Below are positions 22,753 through 30,949 of a DNA stretch of 35,827 nucleotides, piece after piece (within the stretch, counting starts at the first letter, position 1; the number at the start of each line of letters is the position of its first letter). The notes below the pieces were generated by a model. It was not told the DNA's origin, did no database searches, and was given only the letters and a program-made list of their open reading frames with translations. This DNA comes from an uncultured bacterium (GTDB lineage Bacteria; Armatimonadota; HRBIN16): the NCBI GenBank assembly GCA_938027655.1, contig CALJAP010000096.1:1-35827 (forward strand). The letters run 5' to 3'. Position numbers and translations under genes: made by a program.

Positions 22753-24201
22753 ATGACTGTACCTGTTCGTATCCAGCGCGCCGCGCAAAAGCTGAACCAG
22801 TCGGTCAATTTTGACGAGTTGGAAAGCCACCTGAACATGGCTTTACAGATAGACAAGATGATGGTGCTTATCAGACAGGAAAAATATGAACGTGCATACG
22901 ACATCATGTTGTCTGTTATAGACTCCAAGAAGGGCGGCTTTTCGCGTTATGCTACGGAGGTCGGGGAGCTGCTAATTCAGGATATGATTCCGCTGCTTTT
23001 TCAGAGAAACCGGAGAGAAGACGCCTTCCAGGTGATGAAACAGTGGCTACGCCGATTTCCGGGTCATCCTGGTGTGTCCTGCAGACTGGTGGAAAACATG
23101 TCCCGTCTGGATGAGGCTCGCGCTAAAGTGAAACCGTCGCAGATTTTGGCTAAAGCGATACGTGAGCATCCGTATGCTCTTCAACCTCGTCTCTTGCTGG
23201 CGGGCAGGGTTGCCTTCGTTACGATGTGGTGCAAAGAATTCAGCCTCATCAAGCTCGTGACCCCCATATGGGGTGACTTACGCCTGATGGAATGGGTGGT
23301 TCCCCCTACCCGATACAATATCTTATATTATCTAGCGAACCTATTCGGAGCCACCTATCGTGCTCTGGTCACACCCCAAAGCCAGTCGCGTCTGCGCGAA
23401 ATGGTCGCGCAGGTCGAGGAACTGCTGAAGCCCGACGAAAAGCCGTTATTGACAGAAGAGCAGTTCAACTTTATGGATACGCTCAACGCGGCAATCCAGC
23501 AGGATGCTACCCCTCAAGAGGAACAGGAGCTGCTGGAGAAAATCGACATCCAGACGATTCGGGAGCTGCTGGAAGGTGCCGAGGTGTACGAGCAGGTAGA
23601 AAAATGGCTGGACAAAGGCAGATTACACCATGCATACCGTAGGTTGATTACCTTCGAGCAATTGGCACAACATCCCCTGCGCGCTAACTTCCTCAGCCAA
23701 GCAGATCTTGTGCTTTCCGTCCTCACCTCGCAGGAACCCAGTCGTGGGACGAGACTGGATGACCTGCTGGATTATGCCGACGCATGGGCAGCATTGCAAC
23801 CGGGCGCCCCCCGCCCTCATCTTCGCAGAGCGATGCTGCTAATGCAGAAAGGCTCTGTGTCGGAAGCGACTTCTGCCATCGAGACCGTAATGAGATTGTC
23901 GCCAAAGGGGATCGAACCGCCTATCTTCGTCGCCGTTGTGACTGGCTTCAAACGCAAAGATGCGCCCGTACAGTTGAAGGTAATACAGTCGCTGCAGCGG
24001 GCTTGGCAAAACCTGCCCGGTGCTCAATGGATTATGCCGCCCTCTTATAACCATGTGCAAGACTTTTTGCGGGTACTGGTCATTTTGACCGCTATAGGGA
24101 TAGGCGTTTTTGCCGGCATGCGCGAGGAGGCGATGGAGATTCTGAACAAGAGCTTTCAGCGGTTCGGAAGAACGCCCCCGAGCCGGGAGGAAGCCTTTTA
24201 A
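22753..24201 (+). CDS. Helical-repeat (TPR-like) protein with C-terminal membrane anchor, function unknown
   Basis: The ATG at 22753 is chosen because AGGGGAC lies about 8 bases upstream; the frame is open to 22552 but that would run into the apgM start region. The 482-residue product is strongly helical, with degenerate TPR-like pairs, for example KYERAYDIMLSVIDSKKGGF, REDAFQVMKQWLRRFPGHPG and LRRAMLLMQKGSVSEATSAI. An acidic coiled segment lies near 255-290. There is one membrane segment near the C-terminus (about 441-457, FLRVLVILTAIGIGVFAG), so it would be tail-anchored with the repeats in the cytoplasm. I do not recognise a named family. No partner gene is evident; the next gene, the CsgG-like protein, is 223 bp downstream beyond a repeat block. 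Confidence 0.75.
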   Translation: MTVPVRIQRAAQKLNQSVNFDELESHLNMALQIDKMMVLIRQEKYERAYDIMLSVIDSKKGGFSRYATEVGELLIQDMIPLLFQRNRREDAFQVMKQWLRRFPGHPGVSCRLVENMSRLDEARAKVKPSQILAKAIREHPYALQPRLLLAGRVAFVTMWCKEFSLIKLVTPIWGDLRLMEWVVPPTRYNILYYLANLFGATYRALVTPQSQSRLREMVAQVEELLKPDEKPLLTEEQFNFMDTLNAAIQQDATPQEEQELLEKIDIQTIRELLEGAEVYEQVEKWLDKGRLHHAYRRLITFEQLAQHPLRANFLSQADLVLSVLTSQEPSRGTRLDDLLDYADAWAALQPGAPRPHLRRAMLLMQKGSVSEATSAIETVMRLSPKGIEPPIFVAVVTGFKRKDAPVQLKVIQSLQRAWQNLPGAQWIMPPSYNHVQDFLRVLVILTAIGIGVFAGMREEAMEILNKSFQRFGRTPPSREEAF

Positions 24202-24279
24202 GCCGGTGGGTATCGTCCCATTGATGCGTTACGAGTGAAATGGTGATGCATTCGCCGCCCCAGAAGCGTCTATAGATAT

Positions 24280-24402
24280 GGAGGGCGAGGCTGCTGCCGA
24301 GCCGTCACCACAACCTTCAGGTTGCGATGTCTCTTTCGCAGGCTGAAGCCTGCGGCTACAGTGTTTTTGGCTTTTGTTGCGCAGGCTAAAGCGGGCGGCT
24401 AC
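24280..24402. repeat. Composite repeat: family B unit, family A cloverleaf, then partial family A
   Basis: GGAGGGCGAGGCTGCTGCCGAGCCG (24280-24304) runs directly into a family A palindrome (24303-24359, minus orientation): CAACCTTCAGGTTG hairpin, a middle GCGA/TCGC hairpin, and a GCAGGCTGAAGCCTGC hairpin closing with GGCTAC. Its left outer arm is damaged (GTCACCAC instead of GTAGCCGC). A partial second copy follows at about 24380-24402. The same B-then-A order is seen at 26532-26616. The remainder of the 223-bp gap is featureless up to the CsgG-like gene's ribosome-binding site. Confidence 0.7.
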
Positions 24403-24424
24403 ATCGTGTGCGGAGGTGAGAGTA

Positions 24425-25351
24425 ATGAAGGTGAGGATAGCGCTCATTCTGCTGGCGTTGCTGGTGGCATCGGGCACATGGGCGCAAGAGCCGACGCGCG
24501 CCCGCAAGCGTATCGCGGTGCTGTCGTTCGACGCGCCGCTGGAGTACCGCACCGCGCAGCTGGGCAACGTCATCGGCGACATGCTGACCACTGCGCTGGT
24601 GAAGATGGGGCTGGAGGTGATCGAGCGCTCGCAACTGGAGGCGGTTCTGCGCGAGCAACAGCTGGCGCGTTCGGGCATCATTGACCCCGCTACCGCCGTC
24701 GAGATGGGCAAGATTCTGGGCGTGGACTACATCCTCGGCGGGCGCATCACCGAGTTCGGCATTCGCGACGAAAGCCAGCTGGGCGGCGTCATCGCGCAGT
24801 TCTCGGTAGGCGTCCGGGTGAAACGCAGTACCGCCCGGGTGAAAGCGGATGTGCGCCTGATTGACGTACGCACCGGGCGCATCCTGATGGCGGAGACAGG
24901 TGAGGGACGTGAGACGCGCAACGACCTCACGCTGGTGGGGGCGAAGCTGTTCGACTGGCTGGCGGGCGTGGACTTCGGCAGTCGCGAATGGGCGGAGAGC
25001 CAGATTGGACGCGCCACACGCAAAGCGGTGGACGACATCGCGAACAAAATCGCCATCTACTTCCCCTCCGAGGCGGAGGTTATCGCCGTCATGTCCCCCG
25101 AGGAGTTCATCATCGACCGCGGGCGGTTTCAGGGCGTGCGCGTCGGCGATACCTACGAGGTATTCCGGGTCTCCACCGTGCGTAATTCGAAGGGGCAGGT
25201 CGTCTGGACGGATACCGTCTCGCTGGGCACGGCGAAGGTGACCGATGCGCAGGACGAGCGGGCAAAACTGCGCTTCACCCGTCGCGCGAAGGATGCGGAA
25301 GAGGTGAAAGAGGGCGATATCGTGCGGGCGGTGAACAGCTCACGACGTTGA
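24425..25351 (+). CDS. CsgG/HfaB-like secreted protein with FlgT-type C-terminal domain
   Basis: The ATG at 24425 follows GGAGGTGAG and gives 308 residues. A signal peptide occupies about 1-21 (ending TWA-QE), without a lipobox Cys, unlike the lipoprotein CsgG of curli systems. The CsgG-type domain (about 27-215) has RIAVLSFDAPLEYRT, IGDMLTTALVKMGLEVIERSQ, MGKILGVDYILGGRITEFG and ADVRLIDVRTGRILMAE. The last 80 residues (about 225-305) have the FlgT C-terminal pattern, FIIDRGRFQGVRVGDTYEVFR and VKEGDIV. CsgG homologues form outer-membrane or periplasmic assemblies; the partner here is unknown and no curlin gene is nearby. It is followed within 16 bp by a small gene and then a MEMO-family gene. 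Confidence 0.85.
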   Translation: MKVRIALILLALLVASGTWAQEPTRARKRIAVLSFDAPLEYRTAQLGNVIGDMLTTALVKMGLEVIERSQLEAVLREQQLARSGIIDPATAVEMGKILGVDYILGGRITEFGIRDESQLGGVIAQFSVGVRVKRSTARVKADVRLIDVRTGRILMAETGEGRETRNDLTLVGAKLFDWLAGVDFGSREWAESQIGRATRKAVDDIANKIAIYFPSEAEVIAVMSPEEFIIDRGRFQGVRVGDTYEVFRVSTVRNSKGQVVWTDTVSLGTAKVTDAQDERAKLRFTRRAKDAEEVKEGDIVRAVNSSRR

Positions 25352-25367
25352 GGAGGGGGGAGAACCG

Positions 25368-25592
25368 ATGAACTTTCCCAAAGGGCGGATGCGCGTAACC
25401 CATTCGCACGAGGGCAAACAGTCGGAGAAGGGCTGGCTGGTGCTGGACGTACGCGGTCTGGACCTGGACGGCGTGAACTCCATCGTTATTCCCATAGAGG
25501 ATATTGAGAAATTGCAGGAAGGTTCACAGCAGCAGGCGAATCCTCTAGAGCAGCTTCAGAAACTGCTCGGCAAAAAGGAGGGGGAGCCATGA
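25368..25592 (+). CDS. Conserved-looking 74-residue protein of unknown function
   Basis: The small frame starts at ATG 25368 after a strong GGAGGGGGG and ends in an ATGA overlap with the MEMO gene. The protein is soluble and charged. A beta-rich front part (KGWLVLDVRGLDLDGVNSIV, then IPIEDIEKL) is followed by a Gln/Leu/Lys-rich helical tail. I recognise no family. Its tight spacing in an apparent operon with the CsgG-like and MEMO genes, and its good ribosome-binding site, support it being real. Confidence 0.75.
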   Translation: MNFPKGRMRVTHSHEGKQSEKGWLVLDVRGLDLDGVNSIVIPIEDIEKLQEGSQQQANPLEQLQKLLGKKEGEP

Positions 25593-26461
25593 TACGCCCA
25601 CCTGCCGTTGCGGGCATGTTCTACGCGGGCAGCGCCGCCGAACTGCGCCAGGAGATACGCGAATGCTTCCTGTCGCCGCTGGGACCGGGACGGTTGCCAG
25701 AAACGACAGCTGACGGTAAACGCACTCTGCGCGGGTTGATGTGCCCCCATGCGGGCTATCGCTACTCGGGAGCGGCTGCTGCCCATGCCTACGCTCACCT
25801 TGCCGAAGACGGCGCGCCCGAGACGGTCATCCTGATGGGTCCCAACCACCGTGCTATCGGTGCCCCCATCGCTATCGTCTCACACGGAGCGTTTAAGACG
25901 CCGCTGGGCGAAGTGCCCGTAGATACCACCACCGCCGAAGCCATCACGAAGCAGGCGCCTGTCGTGCGTGAGGACGAAAACGCCCACGCGCCAGAGCATT
26001 CGCTGGAGGTGCAACTGCCCTTCCTGCAGACGGTCGCGCCCAACGCTCGCATCGTACCCATTGTCTTCGGCAGGGTGTTCTATGACCGCGAGACCGTCGA
26101 AGTACTGAAAGCACTGGGCAAGGTGCTGGCGTCTTTGCTGGGTGATGCGGCGCACCACCGTCTGCTTCTGGCAAGCACCGACCTGATGCACTACGTACCA
26201 CGTGACGAGGCGTACCGCATGGATGACATCGCGCTGCAGGCGGTGCGTGAGGTGGACGGCGAGCGACTGATAGAGGAGGTGTTTCGTCGCGACATCAGCA
26301 TGTGTGGGGTAATGCCCACTGCGGTCATGCTGTTTGCTCTGCGCCATCTGGGCATTACGCAGGGCGAGGTGCTCTGCCACTACACCTCCGGCGATGTGCC
26401 GGGCGCGGACACCAGACACGTGGTGGGCTACGCCGCCTGCGCATTTCATGCCCCGGCGTAG
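25589..26461 (+). CDS. MEMO1-family protein (AmmeMemoRadiSam system protein B)
   Basis: This 290-residue protein belongs to the MEMO family, related to extradiol-type dioxygenases. It begins with RPPAVAGMFYAG. Residues matching the metal site described for human MEMO1 are visible: His54 in CPHAGYRYSG, His87 in GPNHRAIG, and Cys239 in SMCGVMPT. EHSLEVQLPFL and STDLMHY are also family hallmarks. In many prokaryotes the gene sits with an AMMECR1 gene and a radical-SAM gene; neither is present here. The start overlaps the preceding small gene (ATGA). Biochemical function in bacteria is not settled. Confidence 0.93.
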   Translation: MIRPPAVAGMFYAGSAAELRQEIRECFLSPLGPGRLPETTADGKRTLRGLMCPHAGYRYSGAAAAHAYAHLAEDGAPETVILMGPNHRAIGAPIAIVSHGAFKTPLGEVPVDTTTAEAITKQAPVVREDENAHAPEHSLEVQLPFLQTVAPNARIVPIVFGRVFYDRETVEVLKALGKVLASLLGDAAHHRLLLASTDLMHYVPRDEAYRMDDIALQAVREVDGERLIEEVFRRDISMCGVMPTAVMLFALRHLGITQGEVLCHYTSGDVPGADTRHVVGYAACAFHAPA

Positions 26462-26531
26462 GATTTCAGCCTGCCGACGGTGAAAGCAACCCTTGCTGGG
26501 CAAGCTGGTGGCTGGTCGAATCTCCTTCCTG

Positions 26532-26616
26532 GGGAGGGCGAGGCTCCTGCCGAGCCGTAGCCGCAACCTTCAGGTTGCGCTGGCTTCTCTCAGCGCAGGC
26601 TAAAGCCTGCGGCTAC
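26532..26616. repeat. Composite repeat: family B unit plus best full family A cloverleaf
   Basis: The family B element (26532-26557) abuts a complete family A element (26557-26616). The outer stem is GTAGCCGC (26557-26564) with GCGGCTAC (26609-26616). Hairpin 1 is CGCAACCT/AGGTTGCG, 8 bp with a 2-base loop. The middle hairpin is GCGCTG/CAGCGC, 6 bp with an 8-base loop, overlapping hairpin 1 slightly. Hairpin 3 is GCAGGCT/AGCCTGC, 7 bp. It fills most of the 193-bp gap between the MEMO gene and the CNNM gene. Confidence 0.75.
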
Positions 26617-26654
26617 ATCGGGAACCGGCAAAAACGCCTCGCAGGTGGAACGGG

Positions 26655-27947
26655 ATGTTCTCTGCGGAAGCGGCGTTGATTGTGGCGTTGATTCTGCTGA
26701 ACGCCTTCTTTGTTGTTGCGGAGTTTGCACTGGTGCGCGTGCGTGCGACGCGACTGGAAGAGCTGATACAACAGCAGAACTGGCGCGCCCGCATTGCCAA
26801 ACATGCTCAGGAGCGTATCGACGCCTACCTCAACACGGTGCAGGTGGGTATTACCCTTGCCAGCATCGGATTGGGATGGGTGGCGGAGCCCTGGGCTGCC
26901 AAACAACTGCAGCCTCTGCTCACGCTTCTGGGCGTGACCTCGCCTCGCACTGTGCACCTGACCGCCTTCCTCATCGGCTATCTCACCATCACCTTCCTGC
27001 ACGTGGTAATTGGTGAGATGGTTCCCAAAAGCATCGCCATCCGCTGCACGGAGCCTGCCGCGCTGTGGACGGCTCCCCCTCTGAACCTGTTCCATCGCCT
27101 GCTCTACCCGCTGACGTGGCTGATGACCGGTTGTGCGTCGCTGGTGCTGCGTCTATTGCGCATTCCTCCCGCCTCCCCCGAAGAGGCATACTCTCAGCAG
27201 GAGCTGCGTCTTCTGCTTGCCTCTTCGCGGCGTTCGGGTGCGCTGAAAGAGACAGAGGCAGAGCTGATGGAACATGTTTTCTCGTTCGGCGATAAGCGGG
27301 CAAAGGACGTGATGGTGCCTCGCGTGGATATGGTATACCTGTCTACCACCTGGTCGATGGAGGAGAACCTGCGCGTGGCGGAGCAATACGGCTTCACCCG
27401 CTTCCCCCTCTGCGAAGGCGACCCTGATAAGGTAATCGGCATTGTGCATGTGAAAGACCTCTATCGCGCCCGCCAGCATGGTATCGATTCCCTGAAGCAC
27501 ATCGCTCGCGATTGCCTGATTGTGCCTGAAAGCAAACCGATCGACGAGCTGTTACGCGAGTTCCAGAAGCAGAAGATGCACATGGCGATTGTGGTGGACG
27601 AGTACGGCGGCACGTCGGGATTGGTCACCATTGAGGACGTGATTGAAGAGATTGTGGGCGAGATTTACGATGAGTTCGAGCCGGTACAGCCGCGCATTCA
27701 GAAGCTCGGCGACAGCAGGTATCTAGTGGAAGCCAACGTGGAGCTGGACGTGCTGGCGAATCAGCTGGGCGTGCAGGTCTCGGAGGAGGACGGCGCGTTT
27801 GAAACCGTCGCTGGTTACGTGATGGGCAAACTCTCCTCGATCCCGCGTGTGGGCGACCGCGTGCCCCTTGGCGAGTACGAGATGCAGGTGGTGGAAATGC
27901 GCGGCAGGCGAGTACACCGGGTGTACGTGCAGCCCGTGCAAAACTAA
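26655..27947 (+). CDS. CNNM/CorC-type hemolysin-family membrane protein with CBS domains
   Basis: This 430-residue protein has the standard three-part layout. The N-terminal CNNM transmembrane domain (about 1-185) has AEAALIVALILLNAFFVVAEFALVR, split here into helices near 5-25, with others near 60-80, 97-118 and 130-157; GEMVPKSIAIR is a typical motif. A CBS pair follows (about 205-330), with RAKDVMVPRVDMVYL and VVDEYGGTSGLVTIEDVIEEIVGEI. A CorC/HlyC transporter-associated domain ends the protein (about 345-427). Family members are implicated in magnesium or other cation export; the old name hemolysin is misleading. Start ATG 26655 has AGGTGG upstream. It appears monocistronic and ends just before a palindromic repeat facing the convergent dockerin pseudogene. 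Confidence 0.94.
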   Translation: MFSAEAALIVALILLNAFFVVAEFALVRVRATRLEELIQQQNWRARIAKHAQERIDAYLNTVQVGITLASIGLGWVAEPWAAKQLQPLLTLLGVTSPRTVHLTAFLIGYLTITFLHVVIGEMVPKSIAIRCTEPAALWTAPPLNLFHRLLYPLTWLMTGCASLVLRLLRIPPASPEEAYSQQELRLLLASSRRSGALKETEAELMEHVFSFGDKRAKDVMVPRVDMVYLSTTWSMEENLRVAEQYGFTRFPLCEGDPDKVIGIVHVKDLYRARQHGIDSLKHIARDCLIVPESKPIDELLREFQKQKMHMAIVVDEYGGTSGLVTIEDVIEEIVGEIYDEFEPVQPRIQKLGDSRYLVEANVELDVLANQLGVQVSEEDGAFETVAGYVMGKLSSIPRVGDRVPLGEYEMQVVEMRGRRVHRVYVQPVQN

Positions 27948-27955
27948 GTGATTTA

Positions 27956-28032
27956 ACCTCTCCCCCGAGGAGAGGGGTGTCTCGCATCGAACGCTCCCCT
28001 CCTTCGCAGGGAAGGGGGTCGGGGGGAGAGGT
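27956..28032. repeat. Long imperfect G/C-rich palindrome between convergent genes
   Basis: ACCTCTCCCCCGA (27956-27968) pairs with TCGGGGGGAGAGGT (28019-28032) with one bulged base, and the interior contains further C-rich and G-rich complementary tracts. It lies between the ends of the CNNM gene and the dockerin pseudogene and may form a bidirectional transcript end, though there is no U-tract. Confidence 0.6.
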
Positions 28033-28057
28033 CGAACTCACTGCCTCACCGGTTGCT

Positions 28058-29340
28058 CTACTCCTCTCCCACTTGCCCGAAGTGGCGCACCAGCACGCCG
28101 AAATCGAACAGAGTGACCTCCGGGTCCCCGTCCAGGTCAGCGTCGGGGTTCCAGTTGCTGTCGCCGGGTACACTGCCGAAGGCCGCCACCAGCGCACCGA
28201 AATCGGACAGCGTCACTTCATCGTCACCGTCAATGTCGCCATTGACCAGCAGCACATCCACATCCTGTACATCCGCGTTCGTGACCTACACGCCTCGCGC
28301 AACAGCCCTCAGCCAGTGGCTCGCCTTAAAGGCGATGTCGTACTCGCCGGGCTCTACGTCGCGCAGGGTGTAATTACCTGCCGCGTCCAGCGTCAGCATC
28401 TCCGTGCGCAACGGTTCAGTGCTACCTGCTGGACGCAACTGTACCTCCACAGGAAAACCTTCCGGCGAAGCGACAAAATCGCCAGCGGTTACCTTGCCGC
28501 GCACGTTGAACCGCTGCACCCGTTCAGTGAGCACCGCGTTGTCGAATGCGTAGATATTCCACTCGGCAGGCGAATCGGCGTGTCCCTGCAGAAAAGCCGT
28601 GATATAGTTCGCCTGCGCCGTCGCCCGCACCCACAGCGGATGCCAGCGGTCGAAGTTCACGCTCCATGGCGACCATACTACACCGGGCGCATTGGGGTTG
28701 GTCCCGCCGAACGGGTCTATACCGATATGCACCGACAGGTTGTACATGGGAATATTCAGACACCATGTCCATGCCCACGCGCTGAAACAGTACTCCTTGC
28801 CGGGCGTTGCCGATACGCGCTGCCACACACCGCCGTTGCGCGTGCCGCCGTTGGTTGCCCAGCCGATGAAGTATCGCCCTTCTACCGCGCGCAGGTCTTT
28901 GAACCAGGGACCCTCGTACACCCCGTCTGACGCGCCGAAGTAGGTCCATCCCGCCGGAGTGCCCGCTTCGAATCCGCCGTTCACCAGCAGGTTGGGGGTC
29001 TCCGGCAAGGTGAGCAGGGTATTGTCTCCGCTCATGCCATCGATAGTGCCCTGCGCCCGCGAGCGCACCCGAAAGTGGTAGAGAGTGTGCGGCTCCAGCC
29101 CGCTGAGGCTTATGTCACGGTATAAGTGCCCGCAGGCAGAGCGATGGTACACGTGCCATCGGTGGCGGTGCTTGCGGAATAGGCGTAGCCTGTTTCGCTG
29201 GAGCTTGCCCATACGCCGATTTCGTACACCCCGTGCCCCAGCATATCGGTCACCTTACCGCTTATCCAGCCATCTGCGAAAGCAGACACATGAGCCAGCA
29301 GCAGAAGAAAAGCCACACAAAAAGCACTAAGGTGCAGCAT
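28058..29340 (-). pseudogene. Decayed secreted dockerin protein (signal peptide, regulatory-like domain, FnIII remnant, dockerin)
   Basis: Three pieces make one former gene. Piece 1 (29340 down to about 29110) encodes a signal peptide (MLHLSAFCVAFLLLLAHVSA) and a carboxypeptidase-regulatory-like domain ending LPAGTYTVT before a stop. Piece 2, in another frame (about 29130-28289), starts abruptly in the last strands of a fibronectin type III domain (ISLSGLEPHTLYHFRVRSR). It continues through a carbohydrate-binding-like jelly-roll (NLLVNGGFEAGTPAGWTYFG onward) and a second regulatory-like domain. An in-frame TAG (28286-28288) then interrupts it. Piece 3 (to 28058) is a dockerin-like double EF-hand (DIDGDDEVTLSDFG and ADLDGDPEVTLFDFG). 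The first half of the FnIII domain is missing, so a frameshifting deletion and a nonsense mutation are both present. The start at 29340 is favoured over 29376 because AAAGGTGG precedes it. Confidence 0.8.
28079..28240 (-). repeat. Dockerin module, copy 1 (paired with 30971-31132)
   Basis: This 162-bp stretch is nearly identical to 30971-31132 without gaps; I count nine differences by eye, with about 70 identical bases in a row in the middle. Both encode the double EF-hand dockerin-like region in the same frame and orientation. Confidence 0.85.
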
Positions 29341-29385
29341 GATGCCCACCTTTCCGAAAAGATACCGTATCCTCATGATACCGTT

Positions 29386-30165
29386 TCACTGGCAGGGCTG
29401 GAAGGAACCCCACTGTGTGTTCACCAACCGTACATACCCTTCTGAGATCAGCCTTCTCTCCAACTCACCCAGCGTGTCCTGATTGAGTCGCTTGGCATGA
29501 CCGTCGGCAAAGGCGTAGTTCTTACGGGCAATGCCTGTGCTGGGGTCTTTCTGATGCCAGAACCATATCTCGCCGATAGCCAGCCACTGGGAGGGCACAG
29601 CCACCTTCGCGTCGGGCAGCCCCGTGTAGGGTCCAAAGTAGCCGCGCTCCGGTCGCTGCGGTGTGGCAAGCAACCCCAGCGAGCAGGTGAGTGACCACGC
29701 ACTGTATTGGTAGCTGCTCAACGGTCCTCCACGCGGTCCCAGCACCTCCGGGTCCCACAGTGGTCGCTCCGTCCACGGAGGTACGAACAACCAGAAACCG
29801 CCGTATGACAAGCCCGTATCGCTGGGGCAACGGTGCACTTGGATGTTCTTCACGTATGGCTCCAGCGCGTCCACCATCCGCTGACGACAGGTAATGCGCC
29901 GGCTCACCGGGTCGTAGTCACGCTCGCAAATCGGCGGGTCGGTAATGGCGGCAATCCAGGAGCCTGCCTTTGGGAAGGTTTCATCGTAGTCCTGAGTGTA
30001 CATCCGCAACGCCGTGCCCAGTTCGCGCACGTGCGTTAGGCATAGAGCCATGCGGGCATTTTCTCGCGCACGCGCAAACACAGGGAAAAGTATCGCCGCA
30101 AGGATGGCGATAATGGCTATCACCACGAGCAGTTCGATTAGCGTAAAGGCGTCTTTGCGGTTCAT
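29386..30165 (-). CDS. Pseudopilin-like secreted protein with prepilin N-terminal cleavage motif
   Basis: The start at 30165 is chosen because GGAGG lies 9 bases upstream and it gives a short prepilin leader: MNRKDA then FTLIELLVVIAIIAILAAIL. Cleavage would fall between Ala6 and Phe7 (Gly is more usual at that position), and Glu at mature position 5 (Glu11) is present. The 259-residue protein continues with PVFARARENARMALCLTHVRELGTAL and MYTQDYDETFP. It ends with the NYAFADGHAKRL motif common in the DUF1559-like pseudopilins of planctomycetes and Armatimonadota. Such proteins are membrane-anchored with a large exported domain; the role is unknown. It lies 9 bp upstream of the next frame and 61 bp downstream of the PEP-CTERM gene. 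Confidence 0.9.
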   Translation of the reverse strand: MNRKDAFTLIELLVVIAIIAILAAILFPVFARARENARMALCLTHVRELGTALRMYTQDYDETFPKAGSWIAAITDPPICERDYDPVSRRITCRQRMVDALEPYVKNIQVHRCPSDTGLSYGGFWLFVPPWTERPLWDPEVLGPRGGPLSSYQYSAWSLTCSLGLLATPQRPERGYFGPYTGLPDAKVAVPSQWLAIGEIWFWHQKDPSTGIARKNYAFADGHAKRLNQDTLGELERRLISEGYVRLVNTQWGSFQPCQ

Positions 30166-30226
30166 CCCCTGTTGCCTCCTTCCTCCAAGGTAGGGCGCGG
30201 GCAAGCCGCGCCCCGCCGTTCATTGC

Positions 30227-30880
30227 TTAGACCTTACGCCGTCGCCACAACCACGCCAGCCCAGCACCCAGTACCGCCAAGCCGGAAGGCTCCGGTACAG
30301 GCACCAGACTTACGTTGTCGATGTCCATGAAGGTAGTAGCAACGGGCCAGTAGATGCCTACTCTCGTCCAGATAGTCACGCTGGTAGTTCCAGCTGGGAT
30401 GGTAGTCTGGAAGTGCTGCCAGGGCTTATCGCCGGTAGCATCCTCCACCACCACCCACACGATGTTCCCACTGTCCGGATTGGTGCCACCCGTTGGGTCG
30501 TAGCCAATGCGACGTTGTTGTCCGGCACCCGGGTCAGTGGTACCAGCTACCAGGTAGTCAAAAGAGAAGATGTGCGGCAGACTGGAATTCATGCCGCTGA
30601 CCACCTGATAGATGCCTCCCCGAAACGATTGTCCGGCGATTTGACCGCCGATGATGCGCTGCGCACTGCCGGGCACACCGCCCACCTGCCAGAAGTGGGT
30701 GCTGCCGGGGTATACAGGGTTGACCGTACCGGCGTCCCACCACGACCACTGGTTGGCGATGGTCTCACCACCTACGCTAGAGAACCCGCCCTCAAAGTCG
30801 CCGTTACGCACCAGATTCTGCGTAAAGGCAGGCAAGGCGACGGTTCCCCACAGCACCAGCATCAGACCAAGCCGTTTCAT
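30227..30880 (-). CDS. PEP-CTERM sorting-domain secreted protein
   Basis: The 217-residue protein has a signal peptide (about 1-20, ending FTQ), a single jelly-roll-like domain (NLVRNGDFEGGFSS through MDIDNVSLVPV), and a C-terminal VPEPSGLAVLGAGLAWLWRRRKV sorting tail. The tail has the Pro-Glu-Pro box, a short hydrophobic helix and a basic end. This is the signal recognised by exosortase (EpsH-type) systems, which process and anchor exported proteins; no exosortase gene is in the window. The ATG at 30880 follows AAAGGAGG. The N-D-F-E-G opening resembles the jelly-roll in the decayed dockerin gene downstream. Confidence 0.92.
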   Translation of the reverse strand: MKRLGLMLVLWGTVALPAFTQNLVRNGDFEGGFSSVGGETIANQWSWWDAGTVNPVYPGSTHFWQVGGVPGSAQRIIGGQIAGQSFRGGIYQVVSGMNSSLPHIFSFDYLVAGTTDPGAGQQRRIGYDPTGGTNPDSGNIVWVVVEDATGDKPWQHFQTTIPAGTTSVTIWTRVGIYWPVATTFMDIDNVSLVPVPEPSGLAVLGAGLAWLWRRRKV

Positions 30881-30949
30881 GATACGTTTTCCTCCTTTCG
30901 TGAGAGTTTATGCAACCGATTGACCGGATCGGTGCCTGGTGATGTTGTC

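Noticed and set aside
26557-26616. Cloverleaf-like fold as a possible tRNA
   Set aside because: It lacks the T-loop and acceptor features, anticodon-arm geometry and CCA context, and it recurs as an intergenic palindrome; it is a repeat, not a tRNA.
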